From the NCBI GenBank assembly GCA_030068075.1, contig CM057824.1, positions 126,222,414-126,286,413 on the forward strand: a stretch of 64,000 nucleotides of DNA, written 5' to 3'. The notes beneath the pieces were generated by a model. The model was not told where the DNA came from and searched no databases. It was given only the letters and a program-made list of their open reading frames with translations. The stretch is from Paguma larvata. Its lineage: Eukaryota; Chordata; Mammalia; Carnivora; Viverridae. The position numbers were made by a program, and so were the translations under genes. Below are positions 13,314 to 25,853 of the stretch, piece after piece; position 1 is the first letter of the stretch, and every line of letters starts with the position of its first letter.

Positions 13314-13353
13314 CACATTAAGATACAAATTATGTATTAAGTATCTTAATGTG
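13314..13353. repeat. 13-base inverted repeat
   Basis: CACATTAAGATAC and GTATCTTAATGTG are exact reverse complements with a 14-base AT-rich spacer, just left of a SINE insertion site. Confidence 0.9.
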
Positions 13354-13371
13354 CAGAAATAGCACAATATA

Positions 13372-13601
13372 GGGGCGCCTGGGTGGCTCAGTCGGTTGAG
13401 CGTCCCACTTGGGCTCAGGTCATGATCTCACAGTCTGTGAGTTCGAGCCCCGCGTTGGGCTCTGTGCTGACAGCTCGGAGCCTGGAGCCTGCTTCAGATT
13501 CTGTGTCTCCCTCTCTCTCTGCCCCTTCCCCACTCATGCTCTGTCTCTCTCTGTCTCAAAGATAATAAACATTAAAAAAAAAAAACTTAAAAAAAAGAAA
13601 G
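13372..13601 (+). mobile_element. CAN-SINE (young cat type), with TSD
   Basis: Near-complete copy starting GGGGCGCCTGGGTGGCTCAG with CpGs preserved, ending in an A-rich tail. Direct repeats AGCACAATATA flank it at 13361 and 13602. Retained CpGs suggest a recent insertion. Confidence 0.95.
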
Positions 13602-13980
13602 AGCACAATATAATGAAAAGATAACTTTGTGAGAAATCCAATTTATGTTCAGAGATACACAATATATAGTGTGCAATATGCATTTACATAAAGGAAAAAG
13701 TATTTGATCGTGAAAATATTCACTACTGAGCTCAAATATTTTTCTTAGAGTTCATTAATTATTGTTAACCTTTGTCATTAATTAAATGAGATCTTCATGG
13801 ATCTCTTTAAGAGCTGTGTCTATATTGTAACAAATTAAGTAATTTAAGGTTAGACTGGTTTCATCAACACCAACAGAGAATGAAAAGTTTCAACGATTTT
13901 TTTCCACCTAGATGTGAAGAGAAGTAAAATTCCAGATTAGTTCACTCAGGTTTTATGTTTGTAGAAATTTTAAGGAGGAT

Positions 13981-14400
13981 GTCTCAGTTTCCTAAGGCTG
14001 CCATAACAAAGTACAATGGATAGGGTGCTTTAAAACAATAGAAATTTGTGCTCTCACAGTGTTAAGGCAGGAAGTCTGAAATCAAGGTGTAGGCAGAACC
14101 TTGCTCCCTCTGAAGCCTCTGGAGGAGGAGTCTTCCTTCTTTCCTCCAGATTCTGGTAGCACGGGGCATTCCTTGGTATGTGGCAGTATATTTTCACATG
14201 GCCATCTTCCCTGTGCATCTCTTCTCCTCGTCATATAGGGACACCTACAATACTGGATAAACGCCCCACCCTACTCCAGTATGATTTCATTTTAACTTAC
14301 CTGAGGAAATCTGCAATGACCCCACTTCCATATAAGGTCACATTCTGAAGCACTGGCACATACCTTTTGGCGGGACCCAACTGAACCCATAATAGGGAGC
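13981..14400 (-). mobile_element. MaLR (MLT1/MST-type) LTR, minus strand
   Basis: Starts CTAAGGCTGCCATAACAAAG and continues with TTTGTGCTCTCACAGTGTTA and AGGAAGTCTGAAATCAAGGTG, the complement of the conserved 3' end of MLT1/MST LTRs. It ends near AACCCATAATAGGG. These are solo LTRs of non-infectious MaLR retrotransposons; no internal gene is present. Confidence 0.75.
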
Positions 14401-14869
14401 GACCAACCTAACACATTTATTTGTGTTCCATAGGAGTTCTGACCCAATTGAGAAATAAATCTAAAGAGAAGACAAACGGTGAGTAAAATATCGCTTTTAC
14501 TGATGCTAAAGCTCATTTTGAGAGTCTGACGTATATGCAGGTGGATGAGCCCGGTGATCCGAAACGCCAACATTACCTCCACTTACTTATTCAGGAGCAG
14601 ACAGCACTGGGCCGCCACGGATCTCTTAATGTGATCGCTTGCCCCTGGAGAAGGAATAGCACAGAGGGTCCGAGCAAATGTGTCCTTTCTGCAGCTTCGG
14701 CTGGCTGCTCCAGAAACACCAGAAAATAAAAGAGAGAAAGAGAAAGGGAGAAAGGAAAAAAATCCTCAAGTGTCATGTTAGTATTGTTCCCTCCACATAA
14801 AAAATCATCAAGAACAAGCAATAAGCTTCCCTATGACAGTAAATGTGCAACCTTATCAAGACATTTTCA

Positions 14870-15028
14870 GGGGCGCGTGGGTGGCTCAGTCAGTTAAGCG
14901 ACAGACTTCAGCTCAGGTCATGATCTCATGGGTTCGAGTCTCACATCGGGCTCTGTGCTGACCGCTCAGAGCCTGAACCCTGCTTCAGATTCTGTGTCCC
15001 CCTTTCTCCCTGCCCCTCTTCTGCTAGT

Positions 15029-15062
<34 letters not shown>

Positions 15063-15104
15063 CCCCTCTCAAAAATAAATAAATATTTAAAAAATAAATT
15101 AAAA
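14870..15104 (+). mobile_element. CAN-SINE, with TSD and long TC array
   Basis: Head, TCAGGTCATGATCTCATGGG and GGGCTCTGTGCTGACC are clear. The CT block has expanded into a TC array at about 15029-15062. Direct repeats AAGACATTTTCA flank it at 14858 and 15105. Confidence 0.94.
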
Positions 15105-15158
15105 AAGACATTTTCATTATTGATAAGGCTCAGAACATTTTTCCTAGAGCTTGATTTT

Positions 15159-15375
15159 ATTTTATTTTTTAATGTTTATTTATTTTGAGAGAGGAAAAAG
15201 AAAGAGCAAGCACAAGTAGAGAGGGGCAGACAGAAAGGGGGACAGAGGATCTGAAGTGGGCTCTTGGCTAACAGCAGAGAGCCTGATGGGGTGCTCGAAC
15301 TCATGAACCCTGAGATTATGTCTTGAGCCAAAGTCAGATGCTTACCTGACTGAGTCCCACAGGTGCCTGGTCCCG
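15159..15375 (-). mobile_element. CAN-SINE, minus strand, with TSD
   Basis: Complement of the SINE from AATGTTTATTTATTTTGAGA to CAGGTGCCTGG. Direct repeats GAGCTTGATTTT flank it at 15147 and 15376. It lies only 55 bases from a SINE of opposite orientation, giving an inverted pair. Confidence 0.92.
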
Positions 15376-15819
15376 GAGCTTGATTTTTAAGATTTTTTAA
15401 GAAAATATTTGTATTATGAATGTATATGTAAGTTATTCTATATGTTCTGTAGAATTCTATGTTCTGTTTTGCAGAATTTTAGCCTAAGTTTAAAATAAAA
15501 CTGTCTACAGTACTTTGTATAATAGAAAAATTTTAGAATCCCACATCACTAAACACATTCTACGCTGAACAACTTCGAACTTGTCACAAGAAAGTTTGCC
15601 AGAAGGATCATTTGGCTAGAGCGGTGTGTTCAGTAAGGGCCTCAAACATTGACTTTTATATATTTTCCAAAAGAAGTGACATAAAATCTTAGAAGAGTAA
15701 ATGAAAGTATGTGTCTCTTAACTTTAAATTTGTATCCTAGCATTAGACCATACCACGTATAGTAAGCTACGAATGGTTTTCATAAATTCTGAAATTAGCT
15801 TGTGAAATAGAAAAAAAAA

Positions 15820-15861
15820 ACAAAAACAAACAAACAAACAAACAAACAAAATATATATATA
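15820..15861 (+). repeat. CAAA array with AT tail
   Basis: CAAACAAACAAACAAA followed by TATATATATAT. Confidence 0.9.
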
Positions 15862-16069
15862 TTTGTGTTCCAAAAGGGTTAGGTTGTTTAATGTAAACAA
15901 ACAAGTGAATTATAATTTTATTAACTTTTTTATGTACCTTTATTTTTAATATGTTAGAAGTGTTTTAAAAAAATAAAAAGAGGAATTTCCTCTCCAAAAC
16001 TCTAAAAAATACACTCACTTAGAAAAGGCTTTTGTTTCTGAGAAGGGAAATTTCTACTAAGAGAAGGAT

Positions 16070-16530
16070 GCGGTAGGCAGCCTCCAAGATGGTTTCCTAG
16101 CATTCACCTACCTGTATGCAATCATCTCCCCTTGAGTGTGGGCGGGACTCGATGACCTGCTCCTAATGAGCAAGTCTCATCGTCAGTCTGATGGGTATCA
16201 CTTCCAAGATTAAGTTTTTAAAAACTGTGGCTTCCATCCTGTCTGCTCTATCATACTATCTCTTGGATCGCTTGCTCTGGGGATAGCCTTGTGGAAAGAG
16301 TCACATCATGAGAGACCTTAAAAGATTTCCCCTGCTTTGAACCTTCACATGAGACTGGAATCCCAATCAGCAGCTTCACTACAACTTCGTGAGATGCCTT
16401 GATCCTAAGGTACTCAATTGAGCTTTCCCTGGGGTTCTGATCCACAGAAACTGTGAGATAATAAACGTTTGTTTTAGGCCTTTAAGCCACTGCCTTGTGA
16501 AGGAATTTGTTATGCAATCGTAGATAGCTC
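16070..16530 (+). mobile_element. MLT1-type LTR, plus strand
   Basis: Diagnostic 3' end AACTGTGAGATAATAAACG then TTTAAGCCACTGCCTTGTG and GAATTTGTTATGCAATCG, typical of MLT1 LTRs. The upstream body is diverged. No coding sequence. Confidence 0.72.
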
Positions 16531-18865
16531 AAAGGGGAAAGGGGAAAGGCCAAAGATTCTGTGTAATTTAGTGTTAAGATTATGGGTTTTAGAAGCCAAT
16601 TCATCCAATAACTTAGACACATTTTATTTAAGTAATACATAACATTTTCTTGTCCAGAAAATCCAAATATTAAAGAAATATAAGCAGTAAAATTCAATCT
16701 CCAATGTCCCTAAAGTCACATGCCTCTTCTGAATTAATCATTAACCGTGCATTTCTGGACTTTTTTCTCTGCATTAACATTTTCATATATGGAGTTTTAT
16801 ATCACAGAAATAAAATAGAATATTCTGAGGCATTTTTTAAAATTTAACTTGTCCTGAAGATCTTCCCACAGCTGCACATTGATATCTAACTTACTCCCTT
16901 ACTTGCTATAGAATCTATAATATAACCATAACACAACTTTATTTACTCTTTTACCCACTATAGTAATCTAGTTGTTCCTAACATTTCACTTGGACCAAAA
17001 CGGTTGCAATTAATAGACTTGCCCTTATCTCTTTGTGCTCATGAACTAATATATCCCTATTCTAGACTTATAGATGTGAAGTTTCAAAGGGCATGGGCAT
17101 TTCTTCTTGACAGATTTCTCATCTTCTCTTTAACACAATAACAACTTACACCATCACCACAGAATGTTGAAATATAGGTTTTCCCCACACCTATGTCAAT
17201 ATAAGATACTTTCCATCTTTTGAACACATTCTACCTTCTTCTTTCATTCTACCAATTAATCATAAATTTTATATTTCTTCTCATAGTTCTGTTTGTAAAA
17301 TGTTTAGATCTTTAAACCACTTGTTAGTTTTTTAATAATGTCTGGTTAACAGATCAAATTTGGAGGAGACAAAAACAACAAGACCACTCTCCCAAATACG
17401 GAAAAAGCTAATATTCCTAATCGACTTTAAATGGAACCATAGAATGTAAGCCCTGTTGAATCCTCATTTCTCGTTAGAATTTCTCACTTCTCGTTAGAAT
17501 ATCCTGCAGTTCTTCTACATAGTTGGCAGTCAATAAATGTTGATTTAGAGTCAATTGATTAAATTGCCTGTGATGTCTCATTGAAATACATAGTGACCAT
17601 TGAAATATACAGTGACCGCCTAGAGCCCAGATCTTTGTTCTAAACACATGAGCTTCTTTAGAGATATGACTGAATCCAGAGCTGGTGCAGGGGAAGCCCA
17701 AAGTGAACCTGGAATACCTTGCAACAGAAAATATGGAAAAACTCAAAGAATGATGGGGACATGCCAAAACAACACAGGAGCTGACTCGATTTTCCTGACT
17801 TTAATAATTGTATATCCTTCTTCTTGGGAAATACACACTGGTACTTAGGAGTGAAGCGGCAAGATTTCTGCAAATTGCACTCAGATGCTTCAGAAGAAGT
17901 GAACTGATGATAAATGATAGAAAGAACGATAAAATAAATGGAAGCAAATATAAACAGTTGATCAATCTGGATCAGCAATATATAGGAATTATTCATATGA
18001 TTCTTATAACTTTTCTCTAAGTTTGAAATTATATCAAAGTATAATTTACCCCAAAAATAACAATGTTTAGGGTTTGTTTCTCATGATGTTAGCAATTAAT
18101 GTTCTTTGAAAGTGGAAATCTTTTTCTCAAACCATTTTGGCTATAGCTCTGTCTCTTAGATATTTAATTCAACACAAAACTCACCATTCAATTCTCTAAA
18201 AACTTGGGAGCTCTTTTCCACAGCTAAATTTTCACTCCTTACTATGACTGCTATGAGATTTAAGATTTAGAGGTTTCAAATTGCTGCAAATCACAAAGCA
18301 GAAGAAAATTATTTGAAAAGTTTTCACAATTAGGAGACTAGACTGATAATTCTAAAGCCCTGAATTCTGATCTTATATTTGAACACTAAGCAATGTGAAT
18401 TAGCACAACTTTGTTCATATAAACACTATAGGTTACTGTTCTTGAACTCTTTTATAATACTATTATCTATTTTTAATTAAAATTATCATTGCTTATATTG
18501 AATTTTAACATAGAAAAGACAGTCAAAGTTCTCCAGGAAGTAATGATGATATAGATACATGTGTAGAAATATTTTAAGTCATAAAGCAACAGAAAAAGAA
18601 CAGTCACTTATAATTTCTCCCACTGCCCAGCCTTTATTGAAAGGCTGTTTTTGTGCATATTAAAATTCAGGAAATAATGGGGAGAAATCCTCATTCTATA
18701 AAATATTAGTTTCAATTTTCATTCAGGTTTGAATGTGAAAAATGAAAATGGGAAATATTATTGTTTCATTACAGTTTTCTATGAGTTACACTTTCAGAGA
18801 TCCAAAATAACAATGGATATATAGAGTTTTTTCAGAATGTAGAGTTCATTATTTAAAAAAAGAAA
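16531..18865. other. intergenic, no gene seen
   Basis: AT-rich sequence with no confident repeat. Frames at 17474-17767 and 17658-17996 overlap on the minus strand and look like chance. Confidence 0.45.
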
Positions 18866-19092
18866 AGGCACGTGGGTGGCTCAGTTGCCTAAGCATCCAA
18901 CTTCGGGTCAGGTCCTAATTTCCCCGTTTGTGAGTTCGAGCCCCTCATTAGGGCCTGTGTTGACAGCTCAGAACCTGGACCCTGTTTCGGATTCTGTGTG
19001 TCTCTCTCTCTCTGCCCCTCCCATGCTTGCAGTTGGTCTCTCTCTCTCTCTCAAAAAGAAACATTAAAAAAAGGTATAAAAAATTAAAAAAG
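18866..19092 (+). mobile_element. CAN-SINE
   Basis: Diverged head, GTGAGTTCGAGCCCCTCAT, TTGACAGCTCAGAACCTGG, CT block and A-rich tail. Flanking A-rich DNA hides any target duplication. Confidence 0.88.
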
Positions 19093-19449
19093 AAGAAACT
19101 TTGACATAGACATTTTTGAAAATGGGTAGATCATACTGTTTGAAACTGAACCGCTATGGTTCTGAATATGAATGCAATTCATTACGTAAAAAATAGTTAT
19201 TTCACAAAGAATTATACTTCAGTGGAAAATATGATTTGGAAATTACAATTCTTCAAACATCATTTACTGCTACTATAGGTACTTGTGATTTTCTTTAATA
19301 GTCTTATAAATTCAATCCCATCTACAATGGCAATGTAAAAATCCGTCTATTACATAAATTCCAATTTACGAAATCAACGAAGTATCGGTGTGTTATACTC
19401 TGGTGATTAACAACCTTAATATCTTTGGACATTAAATTAAAATAAGCTT

Positions 19450-19628
19450 GGGGCACCTGGGTGACTCAGTCGATTAAGCCTAGGACTTGAGCTCAGGTCA
19501 TGACCTCGCAGTCCGTGAGTTTGAGCAGCCTGGAGCCTGCTTCAGATTCTGTGTCTCCCTCTTCCTCTGCTTGCATTCTCTGTCTCTTTCTCTCTCTATG
19601 TCAAAAATGAAAACATTAAAAATATTTA
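19450..19628 (+). mobile_element. CAN-SINE with internal deletion
   Basis: Head GGGGCACCTGGGTGACTCAG and the word CAGGTCATGACCTCGCAGTC are present, but GTGAGTTTGAG jumps directly to CAGCCTGGAGCCTGC. The segment containing GGGCTCTGTGCTGACAGCTC is missing, a deletion of about 35 bases relative to neighbours. Confidence 0.88.
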
Positions 19629-19738
19629 AAGTAAAATAGGCTCCAATCACAGCTCAGCATGAAAGGGTTAACCATATTATCCAGGTGATTCTTGTATACT
19701 ATAGCATTAGATGCTTTAATGTAAGAAAAATAGATGCA

Positions 19739-19954
19739 TTGGGGCGCGTGGCTCAGTCAGTTCAGAGTCCAGCTTCAGCTCAGGTCATGATCTCACAGCT
19801 CGTGATTTCAAGTCCTGTGTCGGGCTCTGTGCTGACAGCTCAGAGCCCGGAGCCTTCTTCAAATTCTATGTCTCCCTCTCTCTCTGCCCCTCCTCCACTT
19901 ATGTTCTGTCTCTCTCTCTTTCTCAAAAATAAACGTTGGGGCGGAAAAAAAAGA
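19739..19954 (+). mobile_element. CAN-SINE, with TSD
   Basis: Complete body with TCGGGCTCTGTGCTGACAGC; the head has lost a few bases. Direct repeats AAGAAAAATAGAT flank it at 19723 and 19955. Confidence 0.92.
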
Positions 19955-20524
19955 AAGAAAAATAGATTCACTTGTCCGCAAGTATTTTGAACAATTATCT
20001 GGATCATAGGGTAAAATAAGAACTAGGAAGCCATTCTGTTTTCTAAATACTATTTGGTAGCACTTGGATTTAGAAAATACATTCCAAACTTAAAAATATT
20101 CAAGATACTAATAGTTTTCAGTTGCCTTTACATCCTCCAATTATAAGATATTAACTTTGTCAGCAGATGAAGTTACCTCGATTTTTTTCTAAAAGGAGTG
20201 CCTTGGCAAGGCACAGTTGTCATTTCATTTCTTCATTAACAGGAGGTATGTGTTTCCAGAAAGTTATGATAGGATCATGCTGATCCCTTTCCATTGCCTT
20301 GGCCTAATTAGAAACATCACTGACTGAATCCAACACAGACTAAACTCAAAATGCTGTCTGTTAAACTGAATCTATGAAATAAATCTGTTACTTCAGCCAT
20401 AACCATAACGCGATTTCATAAAATGGACTGTAGAGAATGGCAGTTGCCTAACGGAATACCTTCACGTGTAAGAATTCTGATTCATTTGCAGTATTTATGT
20501 GTAGAGTTGCATCTTGATTCCAAG

Positions 20525-21095
20525 AACTTCACCCCAGTTCCTTAACTACTGCTATGATGCTAGCTACTGGCACCTCTTCCTACTGCTCTCTCCCTCTTCT
20601 CTCGCTCAATTATAATTTGTTCTCTAGGTAGCACCAGGGTAATTTTTAAAACATTTCATCACCTCTGCTCAAAACTTACCTGTGATTTTTCAATGGCACC
20701 TAAAATTCAAGCCTACATGATCTGGCCACAACCTCCCTCTGTAGCTTTGGGCCATCTGTCTCTCTGTTTCTGTGATATGCCAACATGGTTTCTGCCCTCA
20801 GTCTTCTGCATTCCTTGTCCCCCCCTGCTCTTCCTCCAGCTCTTTGTAAGGTCTTCCTCCTGACACTTGGGTCCCCACCCAGCTGTCTCCTTTCCAGCAG
20901 CCTTCACTGTAACTGTCTCAACACACCCTTGCACAGTCATCATAATATTTATCACTATCATTCATCACCTTGTTAGTTTCCCTCCTAAAAACGAACTCCA
21001 TGAGTATAAGAACATTTGTCCCTAGAAAAATGGAAGAGGATGTCTAGCATAGAAGGGGAACTCAGTATTTGTTTTATGAATGAATTTTCAATGCA
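20525..21095 (+). repeat. L2-like 3' region
   Basis: CACCTCTGCTCAAAACTTACC, TTCAATGGCACCTAAAATTC, CTACATGATCTGGCCACAACC and CTCCATGAGTATAAGAACA follow the order of the mammalian L2 3' end in sense orientation. Open frames here do not resemble L2 protein well enough to call. Confidence 0.6.
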
Positions 21096-21190
21096 GGTAT
21101 CATTTTTCTTCTGAATAGAAGCTGTTCATTTTGGTGAAATCCTGAAGCCTCATAAAGTGCCTCCTGACTGTACATTAAAAAAGAGTTTCT

Positions 21191-21400
21191 CTGAGGCACT
21201 TGGGTGGCTCAGTTGGTTAAGGGTCTGACTCTTGATTTTAGTTCAGGTCATCATCTCACAGTCATAAGACTGAGCCCAGCATCAGGCTCTACACTAGGCA
21301 TGGAGCCTGCTTAAGATTCTCTCTCTTCCCCGCCCCACCCCCCCAGCACACACACTCAGTGTGTGAACTCCCTCTGTCTCTCAAAAAATAAAATAAAATA
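21191..21400 (+). mobile_element. older CAN-SINE subtype, with TSD
   Basis: Has the variant body CTCTTGATTTTAGTTCAGGTC, CATCAGGCTCTACACTAGGC and ATGGAGCCTGCTTAAGATTC, more like the general carnivore CAN-SINE than the cat-specific type. Direct repeats AAAAAGAGTTTCT flank it at 21178 and 21401. Confidence 0.9.
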
Positions 21401-21413
21401 AAAAAGAGTTTCT

Positions 21414-22509
21414 TTAAAACTAAAATAGAAGTCTTCAGATTTTTTCATATTTATAATTTCATTCCTTTTAAAATTAAAAAATATATACAGGCAAAGTCTG
21501 TTTTGTGAGTTTAAGGAAAGCATCAAAATGTCTATTTTGTGCTCAAATCCAGCTACAGTGGAAAGGTTATGACTCTAGTGTTATGAAGTGTGTAGGTATT
21601 GTTTTGTAAGCGCTTGTATAATACACATTCTGATCATTGTTGAATTTGCAAACAACATTTAGTTGAGAGGAAGAGGTGGCAAAGGCTATGTCATGCCTCA
21701 CTGAGATGGAATACTATTTATCCATCCTATTGTTTAAAACATAGAGCAGGCAGGCAATCCACACAGATGTTTGTCCTGGAAACGACATGAGTCAGATTCT
21801 AACCCTGCCCTGGCTACATATTCTCCATTGTAATCATAGGTTTAGACACAAACAAAAACTGTGCAGAAACCTCTCTCAGTTCACTTTAGCACTGCACAGT
21901 CAACAGGGGATATGCCCTTGGGCTCGGCTGCCCAAAGAAAGGAGACGAGCTAAGTTCATATCCCTATTTCTGACACCTGGCATAGTACCTAGTAGCAAAT
22001 GAAATGAATAAACAGATCATATAGGTAAGAATTGATCAGCCTAACATATTATCAGTCATCAATTAATTAAAAAGCTTTGCTCTAAAATTACATTTCCAAA
22101 CCAGCCACTTTTATATTAGAAAAAAGTCCCTGGTTCAAATGTTAGCTGCCTGAGCCCATTCAAAAAGTAATTTTGCCTTCATTCCTTCATCAGTATTTAT
22201 CAAATACTTTCTCCTGTGCTAGGCAATTTGGGTACAGTGTGCGAGAAATAGACACAAACCTGCCATCATGACACATATGGTCATCTAGGGAGAAAAAGTG
22301 TGATCAGACAATCACCGAAGTATATAATTATGAACTGTGAGAAGTGCATTTAAAGAAGCTCTTAGATCCCCATGGTCTCCTTATTTGCTGCAAGTGAAGT
22401 TTCCTTTGTATGACGACTCCAAAAAAGAAGAAGGAAAAAGAGAAAAAGGAGGAGGAGGAGGAGAAAGAGGAAGAAGAGGAGAAGGAGGAGGAGGACGAGG
22501 AAAAGGAAA

Positions 22510-22540
<31 letters not shown>

Positions 22541-23694
22541 AGAAGAAGAAGAAGACCAAGAAGACCAAGAAGACCAAGACCAAGACCAAGACCAAGACCA
22601 AGAACGAGAACAAGAAGAACGAGAAGAAGGAGAAGAAGGAGAACAAGAAGAAGAACAAGAAGAAGAACAAGAAGAAGGGTTTTGGGTTTAAAACAAACAA
22701 AAAACAAGACAGCAGCTTGAACTCACAGCTTTACTGGTAAAGACATTTCTGCTGAGGGAAGGGTAAGACTGAAAAAAAGCAAGTGTTCCATTTCTTCATT
22801 GGCCTCAAAAGTGTACACTGCCCAAAAGGATACATCAAAGTGACACTCACAATGATTATATTGAAACTTAGACAACTACCAATTTTTACCCCAAACAAAT
22901 AATGCAAACAAGAAACCAATCGTATTTGCAGATCCTAACTATAATTAAACAGCTTCTTAAATCAACTAAGAAGGGTCTTACATTCAACAATCAAGAAATC
23001 ATTTTAAAGTAGTAATTATTTTCATAGAAAGAGAAGGTTTACCCTTTTCTACAAGTATTTCTCATTAAAGAATGTGCTCTCTGATACAAATGCCATACAT
23101 ATTTGAAGAAGCAATAATAATCAAAAAAAATCGGCAGTTGCTCCAAAATATTTTTCGATTTCACAAAGCCATTATCCAGCGTGGTTGTAAAATAGAGACT
23201 ATAGATTCTAGGCAGCAAGGATCATTTCTAAAACCAATGTTAAGTCAAAGAAATACAAAACAAGGCATGTCACTAAATTTCTGATCTAGTGCACTAAAAG
23301 TAAACACCTAAGAAAAGTTTCCGACTATTTTCTGGAAGAAACAAAGACCTGCAAAGGCTGGTTTCTGGTTGTACAACATTCTATACACTGTATGGATATG
23401 CAGTTTAAATACACTTCATTCATCTCTGCCCTATTTCCTGTATCTCGCCCTTTCCACCCCCAACAATATACTACCTTTTACCAAATTAGAGACATTAACC
23501 TAAATCATCCCACATGGTTCAGGGAAGAGTTAATGTAAAGCACTGATGTAAAATGTGAGGGGAAGATGGTCCCTTTCAGTCTTCTCAAAAGCAAAATATG
23601 TATGTATCATAAGTCCCTCAGGAAACACTGATGTCTTTAACCTGGTGATCATGATTTTTTTTTTGCCTGATACTGTACTTGAATGTCCTTGTCT
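21414..23694. other. intergenic around purine tract
   Basis: Apart from the purine tract at 22425-22680 I see no gene or confident repeat. Confidence 0.45.
22425..22680 (+). repeat. GAA/GAG-rich purine tract
   Basis: About 255 bases nearly all A and G, made of GAAGAA, GGAGGA and AAGACCAAGACC units. The only pyrimidines are a few T and C, mostly in the ACCAAG units at 22553-22600. Long frames encoding E/K-rich or R-rich protein occur on + and L/F-rich on the other strand, as expected from low complexity. I see no gene. Confidence 0.9.
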
Positions 23695-24055
23695 TCATCA
23701 GCTTCAGCTACCCCAACAAATTACCATAGAATGCATGGCATAAAACCAACAGAGATTTATTTCTTATGGCTCTGGAGGATGGAAGTCCAAGATCAGGTGC
23801 CAGCAAAGTTCTGATGAGAACCCTCTTCTGGATTAAAGACTACTGACTTGGATCCTTACCTGGTAGAAAGAAGACAAGAGAGGTCTCTGGGAAGCCATTT
23901 TATAGAGGTGCTAATCTGATTCATGAGGGCTTCACTCTCATGACCTATCGCCTCCCAAAGTTCTCACCTCCTACTACCATCATATCTGGGGTTAGGATGT
24001 CAACCGATGAATCCTGGAGGAGCACAGACTCGCAGTCCATATCAGGTGTTCATTC
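23695..24055 (-). mobile_element. MaLR LTR, minus strand
   Basis: ACAGAGATTTATTTCTTATGG, GGAAGTCCAAGATCAGGTGC, TTCATGAGGGCTTCACTCTC and TGACCTATCGCCTCCCAAAG are complements of MLT1/MST words. Confidence 0.78.
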
Positions 24056-24424
24056 AGGTACTTCCAGCTTCCGCAGCTATTCCCCTGCCACTTCCACTCC
24101 TCTCCCTTGACCACGAGCTTCGAAACATCACCCACTTCACAACTGAATAAGTACTCCTAAGGTTAGCTCCTTTGCTGAAGTCTGAAGATTTTCATGATCT
24201 GTTTGAGGTAGCAATACTGGAAACAGTAAAGGTTTCTGCTGATTGATGTATCACATCTCAATCAAGGTTGATTTCATAAAAATCCAAGGGCAAGTCCTAC
24301 AGAAGCTGCAGCTGTAGCCACTGCAAAGGCTGAGGAAACCAGTTCTCACTGCCTGAGGAAGTCAACCATAACCTGACTTTCTCTTTCAGGACTTCCCATT
24401 AAAAGATCTTTTGTAAGTGCAGAC

Positions 24425-25760
24425 AAACCGTACAGACTGGCAGAAGATATTTGCAAAACATACATCTAGTAAAGGACATGTGTCCAGAATATACAAAGAA
24501 CTCTTGAAACTTGACAATAAGAAAACAAATAACTCAATTAAAAAGTGGGCTAAAGATCTGAACAGACACCTCACCAAAGAAGGTACACAGATGGTAAATA
24601 AGCATTTGAAATGATGTTCTAGGGGCGTCTGGATGGCTCAGTTGGTTAAGCATTCGACTTTGGCTCAGGTCATGATCTCACGGTTCGTGGTTCGAGCCCC
24701 GCATCCAGCTCTGTGCTGACAGCTCAAAGCCTGGAGCCTGCTTCAGATTCTGTGTCTCCGCTCTCCACCCCTCCCCCACTCATGTGCTGTCTCTCAAAAA
24801 TAAATAAACATTAAAAAAACAAAATAAATGATGTTCTCCATCATATGTAATTAGAGAATTGCAAATTAGAGTAGCAATGAGATACTACTACACATCTATC
24901 AGAACAGCAAAAATCCAAAACTCTGACAAGACCAACGCTGGCTAAGATGCGGAGCAACAGGAACTCTCATTCACTGCTGGTAGGAATACAAAATGGTAGA
25001 CTCACTTTGGAAGACACTTTAGTGGTTTCGTACAAAACTAAACATGCTCTTGTTACATGACCCAGCAATTACCCTCCTTGGTATTTACCCGAGGGAGTTG
25101 AAAATTTATGTTCCCATAAAAACCTGCACATGAATATTTATGGCAACTTTATTCGCAATTGCCAAAAATTGAAAATAACCAAGATGACCTTTAGCAGGTG
25201 AATGGATAAACAAATAGTGGCACGGACAGTGGAATATTATTCAGTGTTAAAAAGAAATGAGCTATCGAGTCATAAAAAGACAGAGAGAACTGTGAAAACA
25301 TATTACTAAGTGAAAGATGTCAGTTCGAAAAGGCTTTATGCTATGTGATTCCAACTATAGGACATTCTGGAAAAGACACATCTATAGAGACAGTAAAAAG
25401 ATGGGTGGTTGCCAGAGGCAAGGAGAGGAGAGGGATGAATGAGTGGAACATGGAGGATTTTTAAGGCAGTGAAACTAATCTGTGTGATACTGTAACACTG
25501 AATACATGACATCATATATTTCTCAAAACTCGTGGACCTGTGCAGCACAAAGAATGACCCCTAATGTAAACAAAAGAGATTAGCTAATAATAATGAATGT
25601 TATCAACATAGGCATATAAGTTGTAACAAAGGTATCATACCAATCCAAGATGTTAATAATAAGGGAAACTGTGGTATTGGGGAGACAGAGATACGTGGGA
25701 GTTCTCTCAATGTCTGGTCAATTTTTCTGTACACCTAAAACTGCTCTAAAAAATAAAGCT
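24425..25760 (+). mobile_element. old L1M fragment split by a SINE
   Basis: Words such as [22 protein letters not shown] and [10 protein letters not shown] (24432-24580) and the later GGTATTTACC, ATGGATAAACAAATAG and TGAAAGATGTCAG belong to the ORF2 end and 3' region of an older L1M subfamily in sense orientation. A cat SINE has inserted at 24621 with clean flanking duplications, and the L1 resumes at about 24838. It is too degraded to encode anything. Confidence 0.78.
24621..24825 (+). mobile_element. CAN-SINE inserted in L1M, with TSD
   Basis: Complete cat-type copy with CATGATCTCACGGTTCGTGG and GAGCCCCGCATCC. Perfect direct repeats AAATGATGTTCT at 24609 and 24826 flank it, and old L1 sequence continues on both sides. 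Confidence 0.95.
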
Positions 25761-25853
25761 TATTTGTAGTTTTTAAAAATATAAAGTAAAAAAGTACTGC
25801 TCTGTCAGGGTTGTTGAAACCAGCTCACTGACTTGATTTCATTGTCGTATTTT

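Noticed and set aside
13372..13450. tRNA genes from tRNA-like heads of the SINEs
   Set aside because: The tRNA-like heads belong to dispersed SINE copies with A-rich tails and target duplications; they lack a complete cloverleaf.
22337..22720. 127-residue R-rich and 93-residue E/K-rich proteins, plus leucine-rich minus frames
   Set aside because: They are translations of a purine-rich simple repeat and are open in several frames at once.
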